From contig CAZNNH010000085.1 in the NCBI GenBank assembly GCA_964574335.1, positions 1 through 23,776 of the forward strand: a stretch of DNA of 23,776 bases, written 5' to 3'. The DNA comes from CAZNNH01 sp964574335. GTDB lineage: Bacteria; Acidobacteriota; Vicinamibacteria; Fen-336. The position numbers and the translations under genes were made by a program. Under the pieces are notes generated by a model. That model was not told where the DNA came from. It saw only the letters and a program-made list of their open reading frames with translations, and searched no databases. Shown piece by piece: positions 23,705 through 23,776 of this stretch; position 1 is the stretch's first letter, and each line of letters opens with the position of its first letter.

Positions 23705-23776
23705 CGCGGCCGCGGGGCGATGGCAGCCCGCGCAGGCCTCCTCGACGGGGGGGCGCGAGCGGCGGCTCTGGCCCCG
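23684..23776 (-). CDS. Possible C-terminal tail of a gene entering from the right, with CxxCH
   Basis: The minus frame open at the window edge reads 30 residues to TGA (23686-23684) and contains EEACAGCHRP, a c-type haem attachment motif (CAGCH). It could be the end of a cytochrome-containing protein, but the stretch is short and Arg/Pro/Ala-rich, as any GC-rich frame would be. It cannot be judged without the sequence beyond the window. Confidence 0.22.
   Translation of the reverse strand, partial: RGQSRRSRPPVEEACAGCHRPAAAVTRRPR

Noticed and set aside
1..23776. CRISPR arrays, tRNA or rRNA genes, integrase or transposase genes
   Set aside because: None was recognised by reading both strands; the only repeats are the short palindromic families described. 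A tRNA scan was not possible.

Overview
The window is a very GC-rich bacterial scaffold segment with one 100-base run of N (16612-16711). Twin-arginine and Sec signal peptides and Gram-negative-style sensor kinases suggest a diderm heterotroph from an Acidobacteriota- or Planctomycetota-like lineage. No rRNA or other taxonomic marker is present, so that placement is only an inference.

The theme is plant hemicellulose (glucuronoxylan, possibly xyloglucan) breakdown. A compact minus-strand operon (6796 down to 1971) encodes a GPH-family sugar symporter, a GH52 beta-xylosidase without a signal peptide and a secreted GH10 endo-xylanase, behind a near-consensus promoter at 6887-6860. Around it lie an exported UxuA-type mannonate dehydratase homologue and a HEAT-repeat protein (8251-9351 and 7071-8189), an aldo/keto reductase (9405-10313), a large two-propeller sensor kinase (10336-13605), a divergent secreted GH31 with a PA14 insert (13733-16597) and a secreted GH115 alpha-glucuronidase (20018-22888). 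Inferred flow: GH10 cuts xylan outside, GH115 removes (4-O-methyl-)glucuronic acid, GH31 removes alpha-linked xylose, the symporter imports oligomers and GH52 makes xylose inside. The UxuA homologue would fit the uronate branch, but its Tat signal argues for a periplasmic location.

Layout: 1-1916 (minus) is an envelope block of an NfeD-like protein cut by the window edge, a YafK-type L,D-transpeptidase and a membrane protein. 1971-10313 is the xylan operon plus UxuA/HEAT/AKR. 10336-16597 is the sensor kinase divergent from GH31. After the gap, 16761-18248 (minus) holds a soluble hybrid kinase and a DUF2007-like small protein. 18400-22888 (plus) holds an MntP-like exporter, a membrane protein with two RanBP2-type zinc fingers, and GH115. 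22985-23776 (minus) has less biased codon use and small or broken genes with their own promoter-like site.

The most unusual non-coding signal is a REP-like inverted repeat (10327-10404 and 16712-16770). In both places it supplies the stop codon of the minus-strand gene that runs into it, and one copy abuts the assembly gap. A second repeat family sits at 6984-7042.
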